A DNA stretch of 64,000 bases from Aphelocoma coerulescens (taxonomy: Eukaryota > Chordata > Aves > Passeriformes > Corvidae), in NCBI RefSeq assembly GCF_041296385.1, contig NC_091023.1, positions 11,222,924 through 11,286,923 of the forward strand, read 5' to 3'. The first letter of the stretch is position 1. Each line of letters begins with the position of its first letter. Both the position numbers and the translations under genes were made by a program. This document shows positions 33,197 to 47,403 of the stretch, piece by piece. Below the pieces are notes generated by a model, which was not told the DNA's origin, did no database searches, and was given only the letters and a program-made list of their open reading frames with translations.

Positions 33197-36100
33197 AAGG
33201 TCATCAGCACATGCATGGCCTTCTCTGTGCTTTGCTGCCAAGGCCTGGGTGGGAGCACAATCCAGAGACCAACGTCCCATTCCTGTCTCTGCTGTGGGAC
33301 CGGGTCAGGATTGTGGCGTGCTCAGGGTGCTGTGTGCATCCACCCAGACAGGAGAGGAACAAGTCAGCACCCTCCTCTGTGGAGGAGCAGAATGAACAGC
33401 AGCAGGAAATAAAACATGAAGGAGGCCAGAAGCAGCTGGGAACACTCATCTTCGCTCGTGTCTTTTCACTGCACTGCGAACAAAAGCCCGGCTCCAAAAG
33501 AAGGCAAAGCTCACCAATGAGATGTAAAAACATTGATGTTTTCTGAAGGTAAAACCATTTCTAAAATCATCTGGAGTCCTGCACAGGACACTGTTGGCAC
33601 TGGCACACGACATGGTGGCTCTGTGGGGGCTGCTGCCAGGCGAGTGACTGGCACCTCAGAGTTCCGCCTCCAGCTCCAAGAGGCTCCTTGGCTGTATAGA
33701 CATGTTGGAGGTTTTCATCTCATATCTGTCCCTGCTTGGGCTGAAATGATTTTACAAGTTTTGAAAGCCCCTGTATAACCTTTATTCACAAAAGAGGCTA
33801 CAACTTCCTCAAGTCCAGCAAATCCATCTATTATTCCCCTTAATATTTCGCAGCAGTCAGCTGGAGGCCCTGTCCCTGCTCTGCTGCGCAGGCTGCTCAA
33901 TGCCCTCAGTACCACACAGCTTCTTGACACTGCCCTGCACGGCAACATAAATCCATGGGCTATGCTTGAAAGACATAAATCTAGAAAGAAAAGACATTAT
34001 TGAACACGATGGGAGTGCAGGAGTTTTAACTCTCTGTTTTTACACCCCACGTCTCCCAGGCTGTCCTGATTCTATGGCAGCACTTGAGGAAGAACAGTCT
34101 TCAGCAGCTGCAAAGCATCAGCAGATATAGAGCTGCCAGGGCTCTTTCCCCTTTCTGTTTTATGGAGGGATACATAGCTGTGCAGTGAGAAAGCAGGACA
34201 TTCATCGAGCTACTTTCACAGAAGAATGAAGACAGCTCTCAGACAAACACTGTAACATCCAAATATTAGCAACTACCACATAACCACTACTCAGGCATGT
34301 CTCAGAAATACTCATTTAATATTGATGTTTCAAAAGAAAAGCTGAGGACCTTTCTGTCACAGAAACAACATTTTACAGAAGCACACAGCATCCAGAAACG
34401 TGCACTGGAACACACAAGGAGGCTCCCCAGTGCTGCTGGCCAGGGCTGGAGGGTGCTCAGGCTCTGCTGAGTTATGTGTAACACATTAAACTCATCAGGT
34501 TCAAGGCAGTGCTCCAAAGCCCCAGGTGAGATGAAGAGCCGGTGCACCAGACATAATGCAAGCCAAGGGCTAGGTGGCTCCTACCCTGGATGCTGCCAGA
34601 TTAGGTAGCAGTGGAAGCATCACTGTCCTTGACCAGCCCCCCAGGAACCATGACAGGAGGAAGGGGATGGCAAACTCTATTTTCCTATGTAGAAAATCAA
34701 AGCAGAGTGAGTTACTGAGGCTTACGGGGGAGAAATATGTGAAATAACTCAAAATGGCCACCCTATCTCTGAACTCTCCATCTTGAGACTGAAGCAGACA
34801 GCCACAAGGTCTGACTGTCACACAAGCACACAGGGACAGAAACCACAGTTCTGTGTTCAGTGCTGCCAATTGGTTTGATACAACACTTCATTTATTTGCA
34901 GAAACTGAATTTCCTAGGAAGAAATTAGCTATCGAATAGCAAGAAAGGATGATGTTCCCACCAATCGCTTCTGGAATCTAGAGAACACTTTCATTCTTAT
35001 TTTCCCTTTTTTTTTAACTTTTTTTTAAATTACCCTGTCATTGTAGCTCCTTGACGACTTACTGCTAAATATTTGAAAATCAAGAGCATATCCTTAGACC
35101 AGACTCAAATATCTTGTTTGTGCAAGACTGTGAATTACGTTGGCCAAATTCCCTCTTTCTGATACAATTCAGCTGACTTTGAGTTACTTACAGCTCATAG
35201 CAACATGAATGAGAGTAGATTCAGGTTCAGTGCTTCATTTTCCATCCACATCAGAAGTTAACTACCAGCTTTATTCCCTGATCCTCCCAAAAGGGCTGAT
35301 GATGGTGGTACACAAACAAAGGCGCCTTGACATGCAAAGAGTTGGATATGTTGTTGCTAAACAAACATGCCCATGTTAATTCCATCCTCATTAAAAATAC
35401 AAGACAAACATTCATCCCAGGATCCCAGACAGGCAATTGGTTCTAAGCACCAAAAAACACACAAAACACTCCAAAACAAACAGGAAAAAACCCTACTGTA
35501 AATCCATGGTAGGTAAACACTCAAAATTATAAACCTCAAAAAAGAAAACATCTTTTCTATGTCCTGTCTAGCATGTCTTGAATCTTGGAGAAAAAGATTT
35601 AACATTCTTTTTACCCTATCCACTTTTAATAGGAAAATCCAGGTGCAGATGTGGGCTTGATTCCAGTGCCAAGATCTTTGCTGTCTTCAATAAAGAGTTT
35701 AATGCCGTTTAACCCAGAGAAGCAAAGAGCCCTAAGATAGCAGCAGTAGAGATTCAGAATCCTAATTAATTTTCTGTTGGTCAGTTGTCACAAAGATTTC
35801 CTCAGTTGTCCTTTTGCTAATATGATTTTAAAAATATTAAATGGAATAAACTGTGGATAACTGCAGATAAATCAGTTGCAATTCTTGGTGAAATAATCAA
35901 TATTTATATAAGAAAATAGAATATATCCAACCAGAATTATGTTGTCATCTCCTCCCTCCCCTCGCTTCGTCCCTGCCCATGAGATTGTTCTATCATTAAT
36001 AAAGGGATAACCATAAATGTATGGAAACACCACTGGCTGAGCCTGTCTCATCATATACTGGTGTTTGGGAACTGAAAGCAGAAGCAGATGTTCTCACCCT

Positions 36101-36200
36101 GACAGCAAATCCACAGGGAGACATGACACAGGGACCTTTCCACCACAGGAGGAGAAATAATTTTGGGTGGTTTATGAAGATGAGCAGTTGATTTGAATTT
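33197..36200. other. Non-coding stretch between CR1 fragments
   Basis: No gene recognised. Open frames near 33204-33546 occur on both strands at once, in a moderately G+C-rich patch, and show no motif; they are best treated as chance. Confidence 0.55.
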
Positions 36201-36356
36201 CATAGAATTACAGAATGGCCTGGGTTGGAAGGGACCTTAAAGATCACCCAGTTTCAAACCCCCTGCCATGGGCAGGGGCACCTTCCACTAGCCCAGGTTG
36301 CTCAGAGCCCCATCCAGCCTGGCCTTGAACACTTCCTGGGATGAGCCAGTGACACT
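36201..36356 (-). mobile_element. CR1 LINE 3'-end fragment
   Basis: It begins CATAGAATTACAGAATGG, a slightly altered CR1 tail repeat on the reverse strand. AAGGGACCTTAAAGATCA, CCCCTGCCATGGGCAGGGGCACC, AGGTTGCTCAGAGCCCCATCCAGCC and TGGCCTTGAACACTTCC follow. The similarity fades after about 150 bases. It is a 5'-truncated non-coding copy. Confidence 0.93.
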
Positions 36357-39300
36357 ATTTTCCAGGAAGCAAGTGCAAGCCAGGTTCCCCTTGGCCTGGA
36401 AGGAGTAATTGGCAGAGAAGCCATTGATTACTGCACCTGCAGCAGCCTCACCCCTCCCGCAGTGCCACACCGGGGCCACACCCCCAGGCTACCCAGGGTC
36501 TGAGGTAAGCAGCAGCAAAATGGCCTTAGTGGGACATGCAGTGAAGACACCAAGAAATGCAGCAGCCCACGATGAGGAAAAGCTAACTGGCACATTAACC
36601 ATTGTAGCTGGCAGGAGGTCTGGGGGTTTTATAGCCAAATTCTAAGCATGGGGAGAAACAGCCTTTCCTGGGTGGCTGTGCAAGCGGCTGTCCCGAAGGG
36701 ATGAAGATGTCTGAAATCCCTACAGGTTGTGCCTCTCACCCATTTGGGGCAGCTGACTGCCTTTATGAGGCTCAAAGCAGGGTCCCAGGGCAGGCAGGGG
36801 CTGGCTACATGCTCAGCACACCCCAAGCAGCTCCTGTGTCCTGGACCCACCCACAGTGATACCAACATTTTCAGAAGCCCTTTGTTTCTAGGAGCACAGA
36901 CCACACACTGCTGTATTTCCTTCTGGACTAGGGTGAAATTCTGATTGAGAAAAACACTGACAGGAACTCAGATAATGCATCACATATTCAATATATTCAA
37001 TACAAATGAACAAATACCAGAATTTCTGACCTCCAGCCACAATATCACTTTTGTAATATGATGACATCCTACCAAGCTACTTCCTCCTGGTTCAAGAGCC
37101 AAATGCTATTTGCTGAAAGCCAGTTCAGTTTGTCTGAACTTAATAAAATATCCTTCTGCAACACAGCATAAGGATTTTCTTCTGAAAGAAATTAATAAAC
37201 ATTTGACAACTTAAACAAACTGAACCCTGCTGAAACCCTCTGAGGCTCAAACATATTGCTTTTTCTTACTTTCCCCCAGATCACAGATTTTAATGAATGG
37301 CAGGAGTAGACCATGTTATACAAGGGATTGTTATTAAGTAGATTTGGGGAAATACTAAATGTCCAGTGTCTGCCTGCTCACTAAAACTGTTCCATTGCAT
37401 TGATGGGTTTCACCAATATCACTTTCACTCCCATTTAAAGATACCTGAGACAAAATGATTTCCAGTGGAGGTACAAGTGCTGATAGTTATTATATGGTAT
37501 TCCAAGCCATGAGCAAAGCAAGAACAAGAGATTTTATGCACAGGATGCCTCCAGAGCTGGAGAAAACAGCTGAGACAGTGGCAGTCCCGCAGCCCATGGC
37601 TGCAGCCATTCTCTGCCATGGGGATTTGGATCTTCAGATGATCTTCATTTTCAAATGTTCAGCTCTTGAATTTGCTCCATCTTCTGCTCTCTACCTCTCT
37701 CAGAAGGCTGAAGAGAAAGTTTTTTCAAAGATCAAGAGACTACCAATAGTGTCATAATTAATTTGGCAATAATATTCAAACTATTGCAATGTGGTTTTAA
37801 AAGAAGTTTTTTATAACAGTTTTCTATGTGAAAACAGAGCCAGTTGCCAAGCAAAAGGCAATTACTATACAAGCTGATTTCCACTAGTGCAGCAAAGAAG
37901 CTTAGCAAAAAGAGATCACCTTCCCCTTATTTATGTACATTAAATGACACGGTCAAAAATAATAATAATTAAAAAATCAAAAAGCCCATTACATAACTAA
38001 TTTCAGGAATGATGTTGGGCTGTGAGGTTTTTCTAATAATGCAGTCTTTCACAAAGATGAGTTTTAACCCAGCCTCATGTAAATGCTGAGCTTTTTTTTA
38101 ATGACCATAGTAGTGGGGCAGCCCCTAAGTGAGGTGACACTTGAGTGCAGTTGGGTTACCCAGGAGTTACTCTAATCACTTAGAATTCTAATTTTAATTA
38201 ATAAAATAATTCTAATCACTTAGAAAAATGCCTTTAAGACTCCCTTTTCCCAAAAAGAATGGTATCTGTACAGACCGCAAACTTCACTTCTCTCCCTGTC
38301 AAAGGGAGGAATTATTCTGTAGGTGACAGAAATAAATGTTTTCAGATTACTGAAACAATTATACACAAGGAGAAAATAATTCATTTTGAGGTTTTACTTA
38401 AGAGACAAAACCCATTAAAATACGGTCTTTCCCCCACTGATGTCTGTAGCACTCTGCCAGAGCTTTCAATATCAGCAGGGCTGTGCCTCTCTTTCTTATA
38501 AGGAAAGACTCACTCTGTGATGATTACAAATGGAAAGACTGAATAGTACATCCTGCTAAGAAAGTCCCGTGACTGGGAAAAATTCCTCACATCTCCTGCT
38601 GCTGCTTTCCCCATCATCATTGGGGCTATTTGATGCCATGGTGGCGCTTGCAGGGCGGTCGGTGCTGCAGGGACAGGCACTGCTGCTCCCAGCGCCAGGG
38701 CAGAGCTGTAATTGGAAAGAGAAGAGGAGGTTAACACAGACACATCAGAATGGAGGGCTAAAGGCAGCAAGAGACAAACCCTTGCAGTGATGGAGTTATC
38801 ACAGCTTGGCTCTTTCCCGATTGTAATTTCCTGCAGACACACAGGGAGAGTGGGAAAAATCAACTTGTATGTGTTCCAGTTAAAACCACTGTCATGGTCT
38901 GTATGCCTTTCAAGATGAAAAAGTAAACCCCAGAGTATCAGGATCTGAATCCAGGGATGGATTTTCCTCCTAATTGCACAAAACCTCCAGAGCTGCAATT
39001 AGTCCTGAGAGCATCTCTGTTTTCTTGGTCCCACCTAAGGATTCAGCAGCATTCAATATCAATGCACATTGAGCACCTCACCTCACCATGTTCCGTTTGG
39101 GCTCAGTGATAGCACCCCCCGCCCGCCGACCCCCCACCCCCCCATGCTGGGGGGAACTGGGATAGGCTCTCAAAGGAGTTATGAATCTCTGTTAAGCTAA
39201 CTTCGTTCTCTACAGAGTTTTCAAATAATCACTGTTTTAAACATGGTATTTCACCAAGAGTCCTTTGCAGCAATCTAGCGCACTAAAACCTATCACCAGA

Positions 39301-42300
39301 GGAGAATTATCAGCAAAATGCACTGAAGTGCAAGAACCAGGCCACTTAGTTGCTTTGAGAGCTGACAGGGAAGGAAAGTGAAGATGCAGATGAGTGAGTG
39401 ACTTGCCTGGCTCTCAGGGGCCAGAGGTGAAACCGCGAGAAATCAGGTGCTAAGGGGATAAAAGGAAGCACTGAAAGTTCCACTGCCTCGACATGTGGGC
39501 AAGGATGACTGAAATGTCTTCTTTCATTTTGATGTCACTTTTCTGGGCAACTGATGTTTATATGTTTAGGAACAGAAGAGTCATAAGAGATAAGACACTG
39601 TTTTTTCTCAGGAGGAAACAAGTCTAATTCACAACAGAAATCTTTCTCTGTATTTTCACCATAGTGACAAAGTGACTCCTCTCTTTTCATTAACAATATT
39701 GTACTTGTCAAGCAAAAGTCAAGTCAATAACTAATAGCTTCTTGAAGCACAGGATCTTGACATGTGAGGCCTTTGCTTTCAGTTAATGGAAACAGGCCAT
39801 CATGAGAAAACTTGACTGTACCCTCCTGGTCTCACTCACCTCAGAAACTGATGAAAGACAGCAATCAGGGTGAGTGGGAATTCTGTATGGCAGGCTGGGT
39901 CCCCGTGGTCTTGCAGGATAGAAGACAAATTTATTTATTGTATTCTTGCAGTATTTTGCAGCATTTATTTGCAGCATTTTGCCTGCTCCCTATAAATTTA
40001 CTTTTGTTCATTCATGCTTACCCACTAGTAGACAAAATTTACCACCAAGGCTTATGTAAGGGTTTGCTATAAAAAATTAAAGGTACACATGAAAAAGGGG
40101 TGAACCAGTATTTTCCAATTGCTGCAGATATTCCATTCCAGTGCTTCCTAACAAGAGCCACTTTCAGGCTTATCAAAACGGGATAGAAATGGTTTCATCA
40201 GTGTGCTAGTGCTCCTTCAGTCACACTCTGACCTTGGGCAGGTAATTTATCTGTTCTGTGCTTCAGTTTTTCCTTCTACAGAAAGGAGGAATTGAATTTT
40301 ACCTTATAGGGGCATGCTGTGAAGCTGCAGAGTTTTAAGGCTGACAGGAGCAGACCTAATAAAGGGAGAAGATACAAGACCTGAGACAGATCCAGCTCTT
40401 GGGTTCATTTCCCAGGACTTTGCCATTACAGTGCAAGGCCAAAAGAATTTATTTTTTAAAAAATTTTTAAAAATAACAATGGGTAAGTCTTCATGAAAGT
40501 TAAACATGAGATTAGCTGCCTGTCAAAGTCATAACGTTAAATTTAAAACTTCTGAATTATGAGAGCTTTCAGATCAAAGGGCTACACTGTAGCTCAAACA
40601 GACCAGAAATTACAAGGCGTTTATATCCAACTGCCCCCCTGCCAACCTCTGCCGTGCAGGCTGGGCTCAGCTTCCAGTCAGCAGCTGCAGTGAACACCAT
40701 GATTTTCTAAGCTGCAACAAACTCTGCTCAGGAACTTCCCAGCAGCTGAGGAGGTCCCTGTGATATCACCCCCATACTTCAGTTGCCACCCCAGCAGAGC
40801 TGCAGTCCCTGCCCCATTGTGGCGTGTCCAGAGCACTCCCATCCAGCAGGGATAACAACTGGGGACTGCCAGCACATAAAAATCCAGCTGCATTGCTCTG
40901 TCCAGCCTGGTCTGTCTGCTCACTGATGGATAGATCAATGCATTCCCCACAGGAAAGGAGAGGGGCAAGAAATATGAACTGGGTTCAATCCAGAGAGACC
41001 TTGCTCATGGCAGCTGCTGATTGGGGCCCATACCTCCATCAGGAGCACGTGCCTATGTCCACTTTCCCACCCTGCAGCCAGGGAAACAAAATGACTCTGG
41101 GATATCTGTCAAACCCTTGCCCTCCTCTGTGCTTCTCTGGAGGACTTCTTTTTTGTAGGTTTTATTTCTTGTTTGGCTTCTATTAAAAAAATTCATTGAT
41201 TAAAGTAAAAAAATGATTAAATCTTCTTTACTTTCTCTCTAAACACCAAGTGTAGTTCTTGAAACTGCATTTTAAAAGGCAAGAGAACCTCAAGATGGGT
41301 CCTGCAGGGCTGGGACACGTCGTCTGACAAGGCAAAGGGCAGCCAAGGGCAGCTGCACGTGCCAGAGGGGATGTGGCTCTGGCACAGAGCAGCCAGTGGA
41401 CCGCACAGCTTTCCTGCTGCACTTCCGGCCGGGAAGGCTCCTGAAGGGCCCTCCAAGAGCGGCTGTTGGGATGTGCAGAGCCACAGATCCGAGCTGTTTG
41501 CTGCTCCTCTCGCCATCCCTCTCCTCTCCACTCTCCGGGTGACCAAGTGGATCCTCTGAAACAACTTGTCCCGAAAGATTCATTTATGGCTTTTTCTCAG
41601 GCAGCATTGCTTGCTAGATATTATTTCTGGTTATTTGGCCTTTTGGTTGCTTGATATGCCAGAAAATTAACATTTTTCTACTCTTTTTCTCCTGCTTTTG
41701 AGTTGTTGTATTTATTCAAGATGAAAGCCAGATGTTGTATTACTAAGAGAACTGTCTTTCCTAAAGGGAAACATTCAGCAGGGCAGAAGCAGACGTTACA
41801 GCTTTGCTGTGAATTATTTAAATTCCTCCTTCTTTTTTTTTTTTTCTTTCTGAACAGGAAATCCAAGAAGATGTATTTGAAAGCAGTAATATTGTGACTG
41901 CAGAATAAAAGCCATTTACCCTAATCCCTTTAAAAGCTGGTAATAGGGATTTAAAAGTACTGAAGTTTAAAAATGTTTAAATTTGAAGGAAAGACAAATC
42001 TAAACCCAAAATATTGGGGGGAAAAAAGAATGTTTGGATAATTTATGTAGCAAATACTTTACAAATCCAGCAACAGATAATTACTATCAAACCAGCTGGA
42101 TTTTTTTTTTATAGCCAGTGGTAACTGTTTTTCCTGCAGAGGCTCTTCTCCCAAAGCCAGGGTTTTAGCACAAATGGACCTAAATGATATTTTGCTTTAT
42201 GCTGAAAAAAGACACATCCTACAGAACATCTCCTCTGATATTGTGCTGGATGGGTACACTGTGATTATTTTCATAGGCAGCGTGGGATGGGAGGACTTGG

Positions 42301-45300
42301 GAACAAGTCATTTGTGCAAAGATCAACTTCCCCATGGTGCTGCCCAGGTGAGTTCTTGGGCCGTTTCTGACACCTGGGTTTGGCACTTGTGGAGCTGTGC
42401 TGGCTGTGACTCCTGCTCCAGTGCCGGAGGTGGGAAATGCTCAGTCAGTGCCTATTTTTCCTCTCCTTCTCGAATTTCTCTTCACAGTGGCTAGAATGAC
42501 ACTCATAGGAAGAACAGTGGAGAAGGAAAATGCAGTGTTTTCTCCATATTGAAATTCAACAGCAAATAAAAAACCCACTTTTTCGTGGAAAAAAAATAGA
42601 CTTTGCAACTGACTGATGGCCACCATATTCCCCTGTGAGCTGGGGCAAGAGCAGCCTTATGCATTGCCCCACCCCTTGACCCTGCTGTTATGGGCATGTT
42701 GGTCACACTTACTTGTGATCGCCATCCTTTCTAGTGCCAAACATGGCTTTGAAATCTAACTTTAGGAGCATAACTTTTTAAACAAAGATCCAAGCTTCTC
42801 ACACATCCAAATGAACACTTTGAAAATATCCATCCCATGTATAAGGTATAATCTTTAATATTTAAATAAATTGCATATATATCAGATACTTCTAATACCA
42901 AATATTCATAAAAATAATCATAATCCTGAAATCTCACTTACCCAGTTTTGGAAAACTTGTTAAAGTAGTAATGAAATTATCTACGTGTATAGAATGTTAT
43001 ATCTTTATTATTAAATATTTCCATTATGCCATTTCTGGAATATTTTTAGAATTAATATAATCTGTTGTAATGAAAAGAAGAGTACTGGCATAGCTATTTG
43101 ACAGAATGTGTTCCAGTTGAATGAGCTAATTAGCTTTTAATAATGAGATCCAGCCCATGGACTTACAAAGCAAGCTACTGGAGCCTAATGATTTCAAAAG
43201 CTATCACATTTACAAGTTAATGCCGTATAAATTATTCATGAGCATCTTTTAAATAAGTGTAATAAGTTATTTGCAGGGCTAGTGTTGCCTTAAAAGGAGG
43301 TTCTTCTGAAAAGTGCCTTTAGAAACAGAGCTTTTTTCGTGACCCCATATCCACCCTGTTTTTTGGTATTTTCACATGAAATTGCAGAAGTTTGGAAGTT
43401 GAAGGTCATTCACCAGCTCAGATTTCCTTCAGCCCACATCTCTGCTAAGGCCTGACAATCCCCATGGTTTAGGAGTGAGCAGAGGCATCAGAGTCACTCA
43501 GGGCAGTATTCAGCTTTTCTTATTCCCTCTCTTAATGGCAGATGGTTGCTGCCCATGCCTCCCTCAATACAGAAACCAATTCCAGGGAAACGTCCCAATG
43601 TTGAAGCCAGGAGAGCTGCACAGAGGCATCAGCAACACCCTTCTTTGTCACCCAGCCCTTTCTTTCATGGGCAGGTTCTGGCTCATCCAGCAGATTGAGA
43701 TACCTGCCCCTGAGTGCAAAGCACCTGTGAAAAGTCAGTAATTTTACAAACTGGAGAAACTTCCAACACAGGCTTTGTCACTCTCGCCCTGAAAAAAAAA
43801 GGCAGAGTTTCAGTAGCTAAAGGTGAATCAAGCTTACAAAATATACAAAAAAATGGGTCAGGAGGTGGTTCAGGAGATATTCTACAGGTAATTAAGAGTT
43901 TTGAGCCTAAAGGAGGAGCACTAATTTAGAGGGAAGGATCTCTAGGAATCTGGGGACTAAGGGCAAGGGAAAGGTTGGCTTGATTTTAAGATATTTAGGG
44001 TATTTATACTCTTTTGCTGTTCTCCTATTGCCATGCTTGGCCTGGCTTAATGAATTCCAGTTGCCAACTGAAACAGGACTTCAGCTCAGGGCTTCAGTTT
44101 CTATCACCTGGGGATGCTTTTCTTTGAGGTTCAGAATAGTTAAAACGGGTTCATCAAGAAATTGATTTGTGAGAATATTTGAAAGTCAAATCTTGTAGTG
44201 CACAATCATCTCTGTCAAACATCACTTTTTATGCAAAAAGAATCTCTCTTCTAGCAGGGATTTTTTATTTATTTTATATACAGGTCATAAATCTACAAGT
44301 TCTAATTCTAGCTTAAGACCAACAAACACACAGTAAGATCAAGGCAGGAATGCTTTCCCTGTTTAATTGCCTGTCTGAGTTACATCTTGTCAAAGTTCCC
44401 TATGATTTGTTTTCTTATGGATGGTCCTCTAGACATTTTCTCCAATTTGTTATTATGCTTACCAATAGGGGATCTTGGATGACTCAGAAACATCAATTCC
44501 TGTAGAAATTCAGACTTTCAGAACAATTCCTGCCATTCCATTCAGCTGTCATCATTTGGGATTGTTCTGGGTTTGATTTTAGTGAGTTTTTGAGTCACAG
44601 CACAATCTCTTTGACCTCAGAAGGAACTATATGGTCCTCCTCATATTTCTTATTTGATTAACTACAACTGGTATTTTTAAAGAACAGAGGAAACAGTTTA
44701 TTTCACAATTGGTCATTGAAAGCCAGAGAGTATTGTATTTTCTCTCAAAAAAGTAACTTAGCAATATTTATTTATCTTGTCAGGAAATAGGACGAGGGAA
44801 GATACTTGAACTTTGTTCCTCTTACTCACTGGTTACACAGAGAAGATGTTCAGTACAAATTTGAAGGGACAGAGGTTCATTAGATGTGTCAAACTTGAAA
44901 ATCACAGCTGTTTCACTATCAAAGTTCATTTGTACAACCAAAAGAGACAAGCTTGACTCAGAGGATTTCCAGCAAAGCATGTGCTGTTTACCTTGGGGGT
45001 CAGCTCAGGAACATGGAGTCACTCCTCAAGGGATGCTAATTATTACCACCAGGCTCTCCAGCTTCCTGTAGCCCTTCAAGCTGCATTTTAGCCCTGCTTT
45101 CTTCATCATGAGTAGGTAGCGACCACAGCAATCTGTGAGAGAAAGGCAGGTATATAGGCACAAACATCCACATGTGCATGACTTTCCCCCCAACACACAA
45201 AACATTATAGAAGTCCAAAATATCTCCCCACAGGGAAAGGAAATAAGAGCAAACACCAGGCCAGTATTACTTAAGAAAATTACACTGTTTTTAAAAGGGG

Positions 45301-47266
45301 ACAAAATGGCACATGGATCTGTGAGGGGATGCCTTCCACCTGGGTATCTTCCCTAAGCTCACCTCAAAGTTCATTCCTGAAGTTAAACCCCAGTTTTGCA
45401 GCAGTAGCAAGCCAAGCTGATGGGTCAGATGGTCTGCAGGAGGCTAAGAGGGATGACAGCAGTTGAAACACATCTCTGTATTTTTGTAAGAGGTATGAAA
45501 AGATTTTCAATGCATACTCCTGAAAAAAAACAATATAGATATTTAGTACTTCATGAACATTGTATCTGCTGTTAGCTGGGCTTTCAGAGGGCACCCCCAT
45601 GAAGCTCTGGTTCAAAAAACAAGTTGATGTTCACTTGCAGGTTTCGGAGAAGTCCTATCTTCACAAGCTCTGACAAGGTCCTTAAGGAAGAGACAAGGAG
45701 CATTGTCAGTATTTGGGCATGCCCATCAAACTAGTTTCCATAAACATCCCAAAGGCACATTGAAAAAAAAAAAAAGGAAATCGTTTTTGTCAATCAGTTT
45801 AAATTACTTAATTTACAAGATGTTGAAAAAAAACAATGCACATGTTCGCAGACAATTCTGAGCTCTGTTTTTTCCCCTCCTTTAATTAGTACTTTATTAA
45901 ACCTTTTAAAACCGTTAGTGTTTGCCAAGCAGTTCCATCAAGCTGCATCCATCAGTGAGTCCATGAGTTTTCAGTGGAGTGAAGAACAAATGAGCAATGT
46001 CAACAAGACATTCAGCTAAACAGGAACCAGGTGGGGTTTGACACAGTATTTTCAAGTAGTGCGTCATCACGTTGCATTCTTGAGCCTGGTGTGATTTCCT
46101 GGGAGCAGTGCCAAGGTCAGGCAAATCATTATTTGCCATTAATCACATCTTGGATATCGCATACACTTAAATTTCTCTTGTCCTTGTTTCTTTTGAACTG
46201 CCTCAGTCTTCTTTTGATTCTGACTGCAAGCTCTTGGAACAAGGATTTCCAACAATTTACAGTGTTTGGAGAAAGGCTGGAGTCTTCAGAGATCAGCCAC
46301 CAAAACTGCACTGATCAGGAGACAAGTGCTGGCTTCACAGACACGTGGAACAGCGCTTTCCTCTCCCCAGGGGGTGCTTTGTTGTTCCTGAGCTGTCACC
46401 CAGCGTAAAGTCAGAGTGAATGAGGGATTCCTCATCCTACAGCACAACTGTGAGGGATTCATTCCTGGAGCACAACTCAGCTCCCACCTGCCTTTCTGCC
46501 GTTCCCCGGCTGTTGCGTTTCCACCCAAATTAAATCTCAGCCATTCGGGCAGTTCCTGGTGCCTTTTTCTCACTATGGGCGGAGCCCTGACACGAGAGCC
46601 CAAGCCCTCCTTCCAGCCCCTTTCCAAACCTCCTTTAGCTGCCTCAGTCTCCAGTGCAACCAGCATGGTCCCCTCAGGCAGACAGAAGGAGGACCTGAGC
46701 ACAGTCTCCTTCTCCAGGATCAGGGCATGGCTTCATTTTGCAGATTCCATCTGCATGATATCTGGAAGATGCAATTTTCTTATATATTGAGCCATTAAAA
46801 AAATTTTACCAGCACTACATCTCCTATCTGATACAATCTTGCCTCAAAAACTCAATCTTGTAGCTCCTCCCCTTTCAGACACCTGCAGTGGATCTCTGCA
46901 TGACACATAACTGCCAGGAGCAAACCTAAACCCACTGCCTCGTTACTCACCAATTCCCAGCTCCAGGCAGACATTTTGCATCTTCACAGGCAGAAACCTC
47001 TGTCATTTTTCCCCTTCACCTCCTTTGTTGATTTAACATCTTAAAACAGATAATTTTAAGAGCCTTTTGGACTGAAAGGCTTCCTGGGTGCCTGCACCAT
47101 TACCCCTTCACTGTGTTTATTCTGAGCATCCAAAACCATCAACAGACAAATTAGACTCTTAATTACTGCAACAGGAAAATGAGCTTTGCTATTAAAAAAT
47201 CACAATGGTGTCTTGCTAGAATAAAATTTAAGAAACATGCAGAGCAAGGAAAAGCATCAGGTGGAC
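36357..47266. other. Non-coding stretch, no gene recognised
   Basis: No recognisable gene. It contains a C-rich tract with a hairpin (39115-39154), a pair of 15-bp direct repeats TCTAATCACTTAGAA (38171-38185 and 38211-38225), and a moderately CpG-containing patch at about 41270-41560 that is open in several frames on both strands. The 162-codon minus frame at 38510-38998 and the overlapping frames at 46286-46790 show no family motif. T-run at 41829-41842. Confidence 0.55.
39115..39154. repeat. C-rich tract with minus-strand G-quadruplex pattern and short hairpin
   Basis: C-runs at 39115-39120, 39122-39124, 39130-39135 and 39137-39143 are separated by 1, 5 and 1 bases, so the complement fits the canonical four-tract quadruplex pattern. 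The last C-run can also pair with GGGGGG at 39149-39154 across a 5-base loop. No gene start is recognised beside it. Confidence 0.7.
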
Positions 47267-47403
47267 ATAGAATCATAAAATGGTTTGGGTTGGAAGACAC
47301 TTTAAAAATCATCTAGTTCCAACCCCCCTGCCATGGGCAGGAACACCTCCCTCTAGACCAGGTTGCTCAGAGCTCCATCCAACCTGGCCTTTGAACACTT
47401 CCT
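47267..47403 (-). mobile_element. CR1 LINE 3'-end fragment
   Basis: It begins ATAGAATCATAAAATGGTTTGGGTTGGAAG, the reverse complement of the CR1 3' end. AAAATCATCTAGTTCCAACCCCCCTGCCATGGGCAGGAACACCTCC and the GACCAGGTTGCTCAGAGC and AACCTGGCCTTTGAACACTTCC blocks follow. About 137 bp remain, truncated at its 5' side. Confidence 0.93.
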
